This document shows positions 17,760-27,365 of a DNA stretch of 64,000 nt, piece by piece. Position 1 is the first letter of the stretch. Each line of letters begins with the position of its first letter. Position numbers and translations under genes: made by a program. The notes below the pieces were generated by a model. The model made no database searches and was not told the DNA's origin. It saw only the letters and a list, made by a program, of their open reading frames with translations. This DNA is from an uncultured Pelagibacteraceae bacterium (GTDB taxonomy: Bacteria > Pseudomonadota > Alphaproteobacteria > Pelagibacterales > Pelagibacteraceae), in assembly GCA_902595885.1 (NCBI GenBank), contig CACJRQ010000001.1:152002-216001 (forward strand), in the 5' to 3' direction.

Positions 17760-19595
17760 TTATTCGTGAAAAAAGTTATATATCTTTTTGGCTACTTTTT
17801 CTTCAACACCTTCAACAGATTTAATTTCATCTAGGCTAGCTGACTCAACTGATCTTGCCGATCCAAAATGGTTTAATAAAGCCCTTTTTCTTATGGTTCC
17901 AATTCCTTCTATTTGATCTAATAAAGATTTGCTAATACCTTTCTTTCTTTTAGCTCTGTGAGCGCTTATAGCAAATCTATGTGATTCATCTCTAATTCTT
18001 TGAAGAAAAAATAGGGTAGGGTCGTTTCTTGTAAATTTGTATTCTTTGCCATTATGAAAAAAGGTTTCATTACCACTATTTCTAAATTTACCTTTTGCTA
18101 TCGCAATAATTGGAATGTCGTGAAGTCCTAGTTCGTTAAGGCTTTCTCTAGCAACAGAATATTGACCTTTTCCTCCATCTACTACAACCAAATCTGGAAA
18201 AGCAAGGTAGTTGTCTTTTTCTTGAACTGCTCTTTTAAACCTTCTATTCAACACTTCTCTCATCATTCCATAGTCATCTTGCTCATTTTTTTTGTGTTTA
18301 ATATTAAATTTTCTATATCTTTTTTTAATAAATCCTTCATCACCGTATGCTATTAAGGCTCCTACACTATTCGTACCTTGAATATGACTATTATCGTAAA
18401 CCTCAATTAAATTTATATTGTTTTCTAAATTAAATTTTTGAGCTACTGCATCGAACAATTGTTTATTATTCTGACTTTCATAAAGTTTTCTATTAAGACT
18501 ATCTTTTGCATTTTTTATTGCTTGATTAATAACCTTGAGTTTTGATCCTTTTTTTGCAACTGAAATATTTATCTGTTTACCTTCTTTTTGTGTCAGCGTT
18601 TTTTCAATCAATGCTTTTTCTTTTATTTCCTCTGAAAGAATAATTGATGAAGGAACACTTTTATTTTCATAAAATTGAGAGACAAATGAATTTAGGATTT
18701 CACTAAATTTTTCATCTGGATCATGTTTTGGAAAAAAAGCTTGATTACCCCAATTTTGTTTTGATCTATAAAAAAACACTTGAATACAAGTTTTTCCAGA
18801 TTCTTTATACCCAGCAATAACATCTGCCTCAACTAAATTTGCTTCATTAATTCTCTGTGAAGATTGAATTATGTTTAACGCTTTAATTCTATCTCTTAGT
18901 ATTACGGCTTTTTCAAAATCAAGATCATCACTTGCTTTTTCCATCTGATTAGAAAGATTTTTTTGAATTTTCCTAGATTTACCTGAAACAAATTCAATAG
19001 CATCTTCTACTGTTTGATTATAATCCTCTTTTTTTACGTACCCTACACAAGGCCCAGAACATCTTTTTATTTGATATAAGATACACGGTCTTTCTCTATT
19101 CTTGAAGACGGTATCATCACAAACTCTTAAATGAAAAATCTTTTGGATCATTTTGATTGTCCAATTAGCAGAACCAGCAGAAGCAAAAGGTCCAAAGTAA
19201 AAACCTTCTTTTGTTTTTTTCCCTCTATGTCTTTTTATTTGAGGCCATTTATCTTTATTACCAATAAATATAAACGGAAATGACTTATCATCACGCAATA
19301 GGATATTAAATTTTGGCTTATGCTTTTTAATTAAATTTGCTTCTAGAAGCAATGCTTCACTTTCATTAGATGTTGTTGTTATCTCTAATTTTCTTGTTTG
19401 AGACAACATTCGTTCAGTTCTAATTATATGATTTTTTTCTGCAACATAACTCTTTAATCTATTAGGTAAGTTTTTGGCTTTACCTACATAAAGAATTTCA
19501 TTCTTTTCATTAAGCATCCTATATACGCCTGGAAGTTTTGGTACTAGAGGTAGCTCTTTTTTAATTACTTCTTTTCCTATTTCAGAGCTTATCAT
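17760..19595 (-). CDS. uvrC: Excinuclease ABC subunit C
   Basis: UvrC makes the dual incisions in nucleotide excision repair. The N-terminal GIY-YIG nuclease is visible as [21 protein letters not shown] CxxxxxxCxxC-like patch ([13 protein letters not shown]), a UVR domain ([17 protein letters not shown]) and an RNase H-like C-terminal nuclease ([21 protein letters not shown]) follow. Tandem HhH motifs end the protein. I chose ATG 19595, giving 611 residues and a 14-bp overlap with folB; the longer frame from 19625 overlaps more. uvrB is in the same minus-strand run. Confidence 0.96.
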   Translation of the reverse strand: MISSEIGKEVIKKELPLVPKLPGVYRMLNEKNEILYVGKAKNLPNRLKSYVAEKNHIIRTERMLSQTRKLEITTTSNESEALLLEANLIKKHKPKFNILLRDDKSFPFIFIGNKDKWPQIKRHRGKKTKEGFYFGPFASAGSANWTIKMIQKIFHLRVCDDTVFKNRERPCILYQIKRCSGPCVGYVKKEDYNQTVEDAIEFVSGKSRKIQKNLSNQMEKASDDLDFEKAVILRDRIKALNIIQSSQRINEANLVEADVIAGYKESGKTCIQVFFYRSKQNWGNQAFFPKHDPDEKFSEILNSFVSQFYENKSVPSSIILSEEIKEKALIEKTLTQKEGKQINISVAKKGSKLKVINQAIKNAKDSLNRKLYESQNNKQLFDAVAQKFNLENNINLIEVYDNSHIQGTNSVGALIAYGDEGFIKKRYRKFNIKHKKNEQDDYGMMREVLNRRFKRAVQEKDNYLAFPDLVVVDGGKGQYSVARESLNELGLHDIPIIAIAKGKFRNSGNETFFHNGKEYKFTRNDPTLFFLQRIRDESHRFAISAHRAKRKKGISKSLLDQIEGIGTIRKRALLNHFGSARSVESASLDEIKSVEGVEEKVAKKIYNFFHE

Positions 19596-20007
19596 GACTT
19601 CTCTTTTTGGTAATTTGAATACCAACAGATGAACACTGTTTTAAGATTTCTAATTTTTCAATTTTCAACATTATTTTAGCAATCCTTTTGTCTTTAAATA
19701 ATTCGTCAAAAACAGCTTCTGCTAAAGTTTCTAGGAAATTATAATGTGTCTTTTTTACAAGTTTTGTTATTAATTTCACAATAGTTCCATAATTAACAAT
19801 GGATTTTATATCTTTATCGCTTGAAGGTTTTTTGTCCTCATAATCTATCTCAAGACTAAATTTAACTTTCTGTTGTTTTTCTTTTTCAAAATCGTAATAA
19901 CCAAGTTTTAAATCTAAAATTAATTCATTAATTAGGATTTTTTTCTCATAATTAAATAGGCTTTTATTTTTATCTATTTTGACAATTTTCAAATTATTTT
20001 TTTTCAT
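19582..20007 (-). CDS. folB: Dihydroneopterin aldolase family (FolB-like)
   Basis: The 141-residue protein has the FolB/tunnelling-fold pattern. An N-terminal [27 protein letters not shown] strand replaces the usual IGVYDWERE motif, and a [16 protein letters not shown] helix is followed by IMLKIEKLE. FolB cleaves dihydroneopterin in folate synthesis. It overlaps the upstream FolM-like gene by 4 bp (ATGA), and uvrC overlaps its end. A further folate enzyme next door supports the call. The N-terminus is about 20 residues longer than usual. Divergence is substantial, so activity is inferred. Confidence 0.78.
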   Translation of the reverse strand: MKKNNLKIVKIDKNKSLFNYEKKILINELILDLKLGYYDFEKEKQQKVKFSLEIDYEDKKPSSDKDIKSIVNYGTIVKLITKLVKKTHYNFLETLAEAVFDELFKDKRIAKIMLKIEKLEILKQCSSVGIQITKKRSHDKL

Positions 20008-20756
20008 TCCTTGCCCATTACATCTGGTGTTTGCCAGTTAAGATTTTGACCACTATCAATAGCCAAAACTTGACCAGTAATAGATATATTTTTAATAAAA
20101 AAGTCAACAGCATTACATATTTGCTCCACATCAACTTGTCTTTTCAGTGGTGTTGCTAAATATTGCTTTTTGAAATGTTTTTCAGATTGTCTTTGATTTT
20201 TTATAGTGGGTCCAGGTGCAATAGCGTTTACTCTTACACTTGGAGCTAAGCTCATAGCACTAGTTTTAGTTAAAGTATACAAACCTGTTTTACTTATTGT
20301 ATAAGAAAAAAAATATGGAGTTAATTTAAAAACTCTTTGATCGATAATATTAATTATATTGTTATTTCCTTTCTTAACATTTTTTGCAAATTCTTTGGAT
20401 AATAATGCTGGTGTTCTTAAATTAGTTCTAAGATGTTGTCCCCAGCTATCAGTTGTAAAATTATCTAATTTGTCATTTTCAAATAAAGAAGCATTATTAA
20501 TTAAACAATCAAAATATTTAAGTTTAGATTTTGCAAATTTTATAATTTTATTAACTTCATTTTCTTTACTTAAGTCACCTTTAACTAAGTAAACTTTAGT
20601 GCCTTTGTTAGATAATTCTTTTTTTAATTTTTCTGCTTTTAATTTTGATTTGTTATAATGGATTAAAATTTCTATATTTGGGCCAGATAATTTTCTTGCA
20701 ATTGAAGCACCCATTCGAGTTGCTCCACCAGTAATAATTATTTTCCGTGCTTCCAT
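20004..20756 (-). CDS. Short-chain dehydrogenase, FolM/pteridine reductase-like
   Basis: Rossmann-fold SDR of 250 residues. It has the cofactor motif [13 protein letters not shown], the NNAS block ([13 protein letters not shown]), and the active-site YTISK (Tyr and Lys four apart). The TGGATRMG start and NNASLF resemble FolM/PTR1 pteridine reductases, which reduce dihydropterins or dihydrofolate. Its position directly upstream of folB supports a pterin substrate. That would allow it to replace or assist dihydrofolate reductase, which is inference. It overlaps the uvrB stop by 19 bp. Confidence 0.8.
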   Translation of the reverse strand: MEARKIIITGGATRMGASIARKLSGPNIEILIHYNKSKLKAEKLKKELSNKGTKVYLVKGDLSKENEVNKIIKFAKSKLKYFDCLINNASLFENDKLDNFTTDSWGQHLRTNLRTPALLSKEFAKNVKKGNNNIINIIDQRVFKLTPYFFSYTISKTGLYTLTKTSAMSLAPSVRVNAIAPGPTIKNQRQSEKHFKKQYLATPLKRQVDVEQICNAVDFFIKNISITGQVLAIDSGQNLNWQTPDVMGKE

Positions 20757-22912
20757 TTTTTATCTCTTTTTTTTGTAACTTTAGTTCCTGGCATACCCAT
20801 AGTCGATCTACCTTTTGGATAAAGCTTATTTTTTACATCATACTGCCTTATTTTTGGATTTAATGTAATTTCTAATTCAGTACTTTCTAATTTTCTTATT
20901 TCATCTCGTATTTTAGCTGCTTCCTCAAACTCTAAATTAGATGCAGCCTCTTTCATTTTTTTATCCAAGCCTTTGAGATGTTTTTTAAGATTTCCACCAA
21001 TATTTGAACCCTCGCTTATTTTGACGTAATCTTTCTCATAGACACTTTCTAGAATATCGCTGATATCTTTTTTGACCGACTTTGCATCTATTTTGTGTTT
21101 CTTGTTATAAGCTAATTGAATTTTTCTTCTTCTATCAGTTTCAGCAATTGCTTTTTTTATACTTTTTGTCTCTTTGTCAGCATATAAAATTACTTTGCCA
21201 TCAACGTTTCGTGCTGCTCTTCCTATTGTCTGTATTAAAGAAGTTTCAGATCTCAAAAAACCTTCCTTATCAGCATCTAAAATTCCAACTAATGCACATT
21301 CAGGAATATCCAATCCTTCTCTCAATAAATTAATACCAACCAAAACATCAAATACACCCATTCTTAAATCTCTCATGATTTCAATTCTTTCTAGTGTATC
21401 AATATCTGAGTGCAGGTATCTTACTTTGACTCCATTCTCATGAAGATATTCAGTTAAATCCTCAGCCATTTTTTTAGTTAGTGTGGTTACTAATACTCTA
21501 TGATTATTTTCTATAACTCGTTTACATTCATGCATTAAATCATCCACTTGATTTTTTGCAGGTCTTATTTCTACAGGAGGATCAATTAATCCTGTTGGTC
21601 TAATTACCTGATCTATAAAATTACCTTTTGTTTGTTCCAACTCCCATGGTCCAGGAGTTGCTGAAACAAATACTGTTTGGGTTCTCATTAAGTCCCATTC
21701 TTCAAATTTTAATGGTCTGTTATCCATACACGAAGGAAGTCTAAATCCATATTCTGCTAGAGTACTTTTTCTTGATCTATCTCCTTTATACATTCCATTA
21801 AGTTGAGGAACTGTAACGTGGCACTCATCTACAAATATTAAAGTATTATCAGGAAAGTATTCAAAAAGAGTAGGAGGGGGTTCGCCTGGTTTTCTTCCTG
21901 ACAAAAATCTTGAATAGTTTTCAATACCAGCACATGAACCAGTTGCTTCAATCATTTCAAGATCAAATTTAGTTCTTTCTTCTAATCTTTGTGCCTCTAA
22001 TAATTTATTTTCAGCACGGTGTTTTTTTAAAGTAACTTCTAATTCTTTTTTTATATTAATTACTGCTTGCTCAATCGTAGGTTTTGGAGTGATGTAGTGA
22101 CTATTTGCATAAACTTTTACCAAACTTAATTCTCTTACTTTATCACCTGTTAAAGGATCAAATTCTTCTATCTGTTCAAGTTTATCTCCAAACAAACACA
22201 ATCTCCACGCTCTATCCTCTAAGTGTGATGGAAAAATTTCTAAGTATTCTCCTCTTGCTCTAAATGTACCTCTATAAAAATTTTGATCATTACGTTTGTA
22301 TTGGAGAGCGACTAAAGACTTAATTATTTCTTCTCTATTATAATCATAATTTTTTTGGAGTGTTAAAGTCATTTTGCTATATGCCTCAACAGATCCAAGA
22401 CCATAAATACAAGAAACGCTCGCAACAATTAATACATCATCTCTTTCTAATAGAGATCTTGTTGCAGAGTGTCTCATTCTATCAATTTGTTCATTAATTG
22501 AGGCCTCTTTCTCAATATATGTGTCAGATCTTGGTACATAAGCCTCAGGAGTGTAATAGTCATAGTATGAAACGAAATATTCAACAGCATTGTCAGGAAA
22601 AAAGGTTTTCATTTCCCCATAAAGTTGAGCAGCAAGTGTTTTATTTGGAGCCAATATCAAGGCAGGTCTATTAGTAGCTTCAATAACTTTAGCCATAGTA
22701 AAAGTTTTTCCAGATCCTGTTACACCAAGTAATACTTGATTAAATTGATCTTTGTTAGCACCATTAACTAATTTTTTAATTGCTTCAGGCTGGTCACCAG
22801 CAGGTTTAAAATCAGATTTAATTTTGAATTTTTTTCCACCTTCAAGTTTTCCACCTATTTTTGGATTTTTACTCTGTATATCTGTAATTAAATCTTGATA
22901 AGTATTTTCCAT
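20738..22912 (-). CDS. uvrB: Excinuclease ABC subunit B
   Basis: UvrB is the damage-verifying helicase-like subunit of UvrABC. The Walker A is [15 protein letters not shown] and the beta-hairpin is [20 protein letters not shown]. Helicase motifs include [12 protein letters not shown] and [18 protein letters not shown]-terminal UVR domain ([19 protein letters not shown]) matches the UvrC one. At 724 residues it is slightly longer than usual through its N-terminal 25 residues and a basic C-terminal tail. It is the first gene of the uvrB-folM-folB-uvrC-pgsA run. Confidence 0.97.
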   Translation of the reverse strand: MENTYQDLITDIQSKNPKIGGKLEGGKKFKIKSDFKPAGDQPEAIKKLVNGANKDQFNQVLLGVTGSGKTFTMAKVIEATNRPALILAPNKTLAAQLYGEMKTFFPDNAVEYFVSYYDYYTPEAYVPRSDTYIEKEASINEQIDRMRHSATRSLLERDDVLIVASVSCIYGLGSVEAYSKMTLTLQKNYDYNREEIIKSLVALQYKRNDQNFYRGTFRARGEYLEIFPSHLEDRAWRLCLFGDKLEQIEEFDPLTGDKVRELSLVKVYANSHYITPKPTIEQAVINIKKELEVTLKKHRAENKLLEAQRLEERTKFDLEMIEATGSCAGIENYSRFLSGRKPGEPPPTLFEYFPDNTLIFVDECHVTVPQLNGMYKGDRSRKSTLAEYGFRLPSCMDNRPLKFEEWDLMRTQTVFVSATPGPWELEQTKGNFIDQVIRPTGLIDPPVEIRPAKNQVDDLMHECKRVIENNHRVLVTTLTKKMAEDLTEYLHENGVKVRYLHSDIDTLERIEIMRDLRMGVFDVLVGINLLREGLDIPECALVGILDADKEGFLRSETSLIQTIGRAARNVDGKVILYADKETKSIKKAIAETDRRRKIQLAYNKKHKIDAKSVKKDISDILESVYEKDYVKISEGSNIGGNLKKHLKGLDKKMKEAASNLEFEEAAKIRDEIRKLESTELEITLNPKIRQYDVKNKLYPKGRSTMGMPGTKVTKKRDKKWKHGK

Positions 22913-22948
22913 ATATTAAACAACGTAGTAGAATTTATTTATATTTCA

Positions 22949-24148
22949 ATGAGCATAATATCAGACAGTTTAAAGAAGATTAAACCATCACCTACTATTG
23001 CTGTTACTCAAAAAGCAAGAGAATTAAAAGCAGCTGGAAAAGATGTTATTGGACTTGGTGCAGGTGAGCCAGATTTTGATACCCCAGACAATATTAAACA
23101 AGCAGCTATAAAAGCTATTAATGATGGTGATACCAAATACACTGCAGTAGATGGAACTCCAGCACTGAAAAAAGCAATCGTTGAAAAATTTAAAAAAGAA
23201 AATAATTTAGTTTATACAACTGATCAAATTACAGTTGGTGCAGGAGGAAAGCACGTTATCTATAATGCTATGATGGCAACACTAAACGATGGAGATGAGG
23301 TAATAATTCCAGCTCCTTATTGGGTGTCTTATCCAGATATAGTTTTATTGGCTGGTGGAAAACCAGTTGTAATGGAATGTGACGAGAAACAAGGCTTTAA
23401 AATAAATCCATCAGACTTAGAAAAATTTATCACTCCAAAAACAAAATGGATAATTTTAAATTCTCCATCTAATCCAACTGGAGCTTGTTATTCCGAAAAT
23501 GATATAAAAGCAATTGCTGCTGTTTTAGAAAAACACAAGCATATTTACATTTTAAGTGATGATATTTATGAACACGTCACCTACGAAGGGTTTAAATTTT
23601 TTACCATTGCGCAAATAGAAAGTTTAAAAGAAAGGGTTCTTACAATGAATGGTGTAAGTAAAGCTTACTCAATGACAGGTTGGAGGATAGGGTATGCAGC
23701 TGGTCCAAAAGATATTGTTAAAGCTATTGCAAAAATTCAATCACAATCAACAACTAATCCTTCGTCAATTAGTCAAGCAGCATCAGTTGAAGCACTAAGT
23801 GGGACACAAGAATTTATTAAAAAAAGAGCTGACTCTTTTCAAGAAAGACGAGATTTTGTTGTTAATGCTTTAAATGCGATAGATGGAATTGAATGTCTGA
23901 TACCAGATGGAGCGTTCTATGTTTTTCCAAGTTGCAAAGGTTTAATGGGTAAAAAAGATTCAAATGGAAATGAAATTAAATCTGATACTGATTTTGTTCA
24001 ATCATTATTAGAGAATAGTGGAATTGCTGTAGTCCAGGGTTCTGCATTTGGTTTAGAAGGTTTTTTCAGAATTTCTTATGCAACATCAATGGATAATCTT
24101 AAGAAAGCAATGGATAAAATATCTAGTTTTTGTAAATCCTTAAGTTAA
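22949..24148 (+). CDS. aspC: Aspartate aminotransferase, class I (alphaproteobacterial AspC/AatA type)
   Basis: PLP enzyme exchanging amino groups between aspartate and 2-oxoglutarate. It has GLGAGEPDFDTP near the N-terminus, LNSPSNPTGACYS, SDDIYEHVTYEG, and the PLP-lysine motif NGVSKAYSMTGWRIGY. I chose ATG 22949 (399 residues), because upstream codons to 22895 lack any conserved sequence and run toward the divergent uvrB start. The next gene starts at its last base. Confidence 0.95.
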   Translation: MSIISDSLKKIKPSPTIAVTQKARELKAAGKDVIGLGAGEPDFDTPDNIKQAAIKAINDGDTKYTAVDGTPALKKAIVEKFKKENNLVYTTDQITVGAGGKHVIYNAMMATLNDGDEVIIPAPYWVSYPDIVLLAGGKPVVMECDEKQGFKINPSDLEKFITPKTKWIILNSPSNPTGACYSENDIKAIAAVLEKHKHIYILSDDIYEHVTYEGFKFFTIAQIESLKERVLTMNGVSKAYSMTGWRIGYAAGPKDIVKAIAKIQSQSTTNPSSISQAASVEALSGTQEFIKKRADSFQERRDFVVNALNAIDGIECLIPDGAFYVFPSCKGLMGKKDSNGNEIKSDTDFVQSLLENSGIAVVQGSAFGLEGFFRISYATSMDNLKKAMDKISSFCKSLS

Positions 24149-24801
24149 TGAAAACAGCCCTAGTGTTTGGTTCATCAGGTTTAGTTGGGGGGCATCTTGT
24201 TAATCAACTTATCCTGAATTCAAATTATTCAAAAATAAAGATTTTTGTTCGTTCAAAAATAGAACTTATTAATCCAAAAATTGAAATTATTGAAATTGAT
24301 TTTAATGATTTAGAAAAGTATAGAAATTATATTACAGGTGAAGACTGTTTTTTTTGTATTGGTACAACAAGAAAAAATTCACCTAATAAAAATGAATATG
24401 AAAGAATTGAACTGAATATTCCTAGACAGATTGCTCAAATCGCTAAATCAAATTCAATTAAATCATTTTTTTTTGTTTCATCTGGGTATGCAGACCCAAA
24501 AAGTTCAGGTGATTATTTAAAATTCAAAGGATTAGTTGAGCAAGAAATTAAAAATCAAAATTTTGATAAAATTGGGATCATGAGACCATCTTTCTTATTG
24601 GGAAACAGAAAAGAAAAAAGAGTAGGTGAAAAAATTGGTATAATATTATTTAAATTTTTAACTCCAATATTAGTTGGACCTTTAAGAAAAATGAGACCAA
24701 TTAGGGCAGAAATAGTCGCCAAAGCAATGGTAAAGCTGGCAAATGAAAATATTAATCAAAGTATATTTGAATCAAATGAGATTGCTGAATTAGTGAGATA
24801 G
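24148..24801 (+). CDS. NAD(P)-binding Rossmann-fold protein, TIP30/NmrA-like
   Basis: The 217-residue protein starts with ALVFGSSGLVGGHLVNQL, a dinucleotide-binding GxxGxxG variant. A VSSGYADPKSSGDYLKFKG segment has Tyr and Lys four apart as in extended SDRs. It resembles the small TIP30/HTATIP2-like branch of atypical SDRs. No substrate can be read from the sequence. It starts at the last base of aspC (TAATG), so the two are probably translated together. It overlaps the convergent trxB by 12 bp. Confidence 0.75.
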   Translation: MKTALVFGSSGLVGGHLVNQLILNSNYSKIKIFVRSKIELINPKIEIIEIDFNDLEKYRNYITGEDCFFCIGTTRKNSPNKNEYERIELNIPRQIAQIAKSNSIKSFFFVSSGYADPKSSGDYLKFKGLVEQEIKNQNFDKIGIMRPSFLLGNRKEKRVGEKIGIILFKFLTPILVGPLRKMRPIRAEIVAKAMVKLANENINQSIFESNEIAELVR

Positions 24802-25734
24802 GAATTTTTCAGCCTCTAATGCTGCCATACATCCCATACCTGCAGCGGTCACAGCTTGTCTAAATGTTTTGTCTTTTACATCTCCAGCTGCATAAACACC
24901 AGGAACATTAGTTTCTGTTGAGTCAGGTTTGGTAATTAAATATCCCTCATTATCCATTTTTAATTGATCTTTAAAAAGTTGAGTAGCTGGATCATGACCA
25001 ATAGCAATGAATACGCCATCAAGTTTCAATTCTTGTATTTTATTTGTTTTAACATTTTTAATCTTTATTCCTTTGACATTTTTAGGATCTTTATCACCTA
25101 ACACATCTTCAACTACAGAGTCCCAAATTATTTCTATTTTTTTATTTTCCATTAATTTTTTTTGAAGCATTTTTTCAGCTCTTAAACTATCTCTTCTGTG
25201 GATTAATTTTACTTTAGATGCAAACTTTGTAAGGAACATTGCTTCCTCAACCGCTGCATTACCCCCTCCAACTACAGCAACTTCTTTATTTTTAAAAAAG
25301 AAACCGTCACAAGTTGCACAAGCAGAAACTCCAAATCCTCTAAATTCCTGTTCTGATTTTATATTTAACCATCTTGCTTGAGCTCCAGTAGAAATAATAA
25401 TGCTATCAGCAGTATATTTCTGACCACTATCACCAATTGCTTCAAATGGTGAACTTTTTAAATTTACAGATCCAATATGGTCTTCAATCATTTCAGTTCC
25501 AACTGCTTTTGCTTGTTCTTTCATTTGATCCATTAACCATGGCCCTTGAATAACTTCAGAAAATCCTGGATAATTTTCAACATCAGTTGTCGTTGTTAAT
25601 TGTCCTCCTGGCTCAGATCCATAAACTAAAATTGGATTTAACATTGCACGAGCAGCATAAACTGCTGCAGTGTATCCAGCTGGACCTGATCCAATTATTA
25701 ACACTTTTGTGTGTTTAGTTGGATTTTGACTCAT
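24790..25734 (-). CDS. trxB: Thioredoxin reductase
   Basis: NADPH- and FAD-dependent enzyme that keeps thioredoxin reduced. The FAD motif is IIGSGPAGYTAAVYAAR, the redox-active pair is in SACATCDGFFF, the NADPH motif is VAVVGGGNAAVEEA, and the C-terminal FAD block is GVYAAGDVKDKTFRQAVTAA. The 314-residue length is typical. It is divergent from the ELM1-family gene with only 21 bp between start codons, so at least one promoter must extend into coding DNA. Confidence 0.97.
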   Translation of the reverse strand: MSQNPTKHTKVLIIGSGPAGYTAAVYAARAMLNPILVYGSEPGGQLTTTTDVENYPGFSEVIQGPWLMDQMKEQAKAVGTEMIEDHIGSVNLKSSPFEAIGDSGQKYTADSIIISTGAQARWLNIKSEQEFRGFGVSACATCDGFFFKNKEVAVVGGGNAAVEEAMFLTKFASKVKLIHRRDSLRAEKMLQKKLMENKKIEIIWDSVVEDVLGDKDPKNVKGIKIKNVKTNKIQELKLDGVFIAIGHDPATQLFKDQLKMDNEGYLITKPDSTETNVPGVYAAGDVKDKTFRQAVTAAGMGCMAALEAEKFLSH

Positions 25735-25755
25735 ATGAAAGCTATATAGTGATTA

Positions 25756-26700
25756 ATGACTAAATTAAAAGGTATTTTATTAACTCAAGGTATGCACGGC
25801 ATGATAAGCCAGGTAGAAGGTTTAGCTAAAGCTTTAGATTTGGATTTTGCACACCATAAGGTTGAACTAAATAATTTTTGGAAAATTGTTCCTCCAAAAT
25901 TAACTCCAATATCACAAAATGTTTATCAAAAAATAAACGAGTATGATTTTGATGTAATTATTTCATGTGGAAGAAAAAGTGTGATTCCATCAATCCACTT
26001 AAAAAGTATCTCAAAAAAAAAAGTTTCAAATATTCATATTCAAGATCCAAAGGTAGATTTTAATCATTTTGATTTTATTGTTGCTCCCGAACATGATGGG
26101 ATAAGCGGTAGAAATATAATTAAAACAAAAGGTGCAATTCATTATTTAACGGAAAATGAAATTGAAGAAAATAGAAGTTATTTAAATTCATATATCAAAC
26201 AGGATAATAGAAAAGTTTGGTGTTTGATAATGGGTGGTCCTACAAAATATTATGACTACTCAACAAAAAATATGAAGCATATATTTTCAATTTTTTACAA
26301 ACTATTGAAAAAACATGATTTTCAACTTGTGGTGATACCTTCAATGAGAACACCATTAAATACTATACATTATGCAAAAGAGTTTTTTGGAGAAAATCAC
26401 ACTGTGATTATGAATGTTGACAAAAAAGCTTATCTTTCAGCTTTAGCAATTTCGGAAAATATAGTTGTTACCTGTGACTCTAGCTCAATGATATCTGAAG
26501 CTGCTTTAACTGGAAAACCAATTTATGTTGCGAATATTTTACCAAAAAAAAAAGACGTGAGATTTCAAAATTTTAGAAATTTATTCAGAGAATTAAATAT
26601 TACTAGAAACTTAGGTGAAGAAATTGAAAATTGGAACTATCAAAAATTAGATGAAACGAATAGAGTAGCAAAAATTATTAAAGAAAAAATTCAATTATAA
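25756..26700 (+). CDS. ELM1-family protein (mitochondrial fission ELM1-like)
   Basis: The 314-residue protein looks like the ELM1 family shared by alphaproteobacteria and plant mitochondria. It begins with GILLTQGMHGMISQVEGLAKAL and contains IISCGRKSVIPSIHLK, VWCLIMGGPTKYYDY and the C-terminal VTCDSSSMISEAALTGKPIYV. The last segment resembles the nucleotide-sugar-binding part of GT-B glycosyltransferases. In plants ELM1 recruits a dynamin to mitochondria. The bacterial role is not known; a GT-B-like enzyme is one possibility. The next gene starts at its last base. Confidence 0.8.
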   Translation: MTKLKGILLTQGMHGMISQVEGLAKALDLDFAHHKVELNNFWKIVPPKLTPISQNVYQKINEYDFDVIISCGRKSVIPSIHLKSISKKKVSNIHIQDPKVDFNHFDFIVAPEHDGISGRNIIKTKGAIHYLTENEIEENRSYLNSYIKQDNRKVWCLIMGGPTKYYDYSTKNMKHIFSIFYKLLKKHDFQLVVIPSMRTPLNTIHYAKEFFGENHTVIMNVDKKAYLSALAISENIVVTCDSSSMISEAALTGKPIYVANILPKKKDVRFQNFRNLFRELNITRNLGEEIENWNYQKLDETNRVAKIIKEKIQL

Positions 26701-27365
26701 TGTCATTTTTAAATTCAATTAAAAATAATTCGAAGCAACACAATTTCCCTTTCGATCACTGGGAGTATAGCGATGCCTTGTCAGAAGATGCTATTGATGA
26801 AATAGTCAAAGCAGATATTCCTGATGTCAGTAAACATAATCTTAATTATGATGGAACAAGAGCAATAGATGGTGGAGCTGCAGAATTTAGAAAAGGTATA
26901 GCTTCAGGTGGACAAGCAATAAAGTTTAGATGTTTTATTAATAAAGAAAACTCATCTCAATTTCCAAATTTAGTAAAATTTATAAATGAACTTCAGTCTA
27001 AAGAAACATATGAAACAATTTCTAAAATGATAAATAAAGATTTATCAAATTCCTACGTTAGGGTTGAGGTTATATGTGACCGAGAAGGTTTTTGGTTAAA
27101 ACCTCATTGCGATATAAAAGAAAAACTTATGTCAGGCTTAATATTTGTTAATAAAACAAATGAATCAGAAGATTTAGGAACTGATTTTTATAATGAAAAA
27201 TTAGAAAAGGTTAAGACTCTTCCTTACAAACATAATTATGGTTATCTTTTTACTAGCGGACCAAACACATGGCATGGTATGGAAAAGAAAAAGATCGTTA
27301 AAGAAAGACGATGTATTCAAGTAAATTATGTTACCTTTGAAACTGATTGGAAAGTAAATTCCTAA
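26700..27365 (+). CDS. 2-oxoglutarate/Fe(II)-dependent oxygenase-like protein
   Basis: The 221-residue protein carries a 2-His-1-carboxylate pattern. HCD in [16 protein letters not shown] supplies the first His and Asp. The distal His lies in [16 protein letters not shown], where the downstream Arg could hold 2-oxoglutarate. The fold is that of small prolyl-hydroxylase-like proteins. The substrate is unknown. It is coupled to the ELM1-family gene by a TAATG overlap, so a shared pathway (for example surface glycan modification) is possible but speculative. The 3' end overlaps carB by 4 bp. Confidence 0.72.
   Translation: MSFLNSIKNNSKQHNFPFDHWEYSDALSEDAIDEIVKADIPDVSKHNLNYDGTRAIDGGAAEFRKGIASGGQAIKFRCFINKENSSQFPNLVKFINELQSKETYETISKMINKDLSNSYVRVEVICDREGFWLKPHCDIKEKLMSGLIFVNKTNESEDLGTDFYNEKLEKVKTLPYKHNYGYLFTSGPNTWHGMEKKKIVKERRCIQVNYVTFETDWKVNS

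Noticed and set aside
22895..22948. N-terminal extension of aspC and similar extensions of yqeY, murD, uvrC and the kinase
   Set aside because: The extra residues lack family similarity or run into neighbouring genes; downstream ATG codons give normal family lengths.
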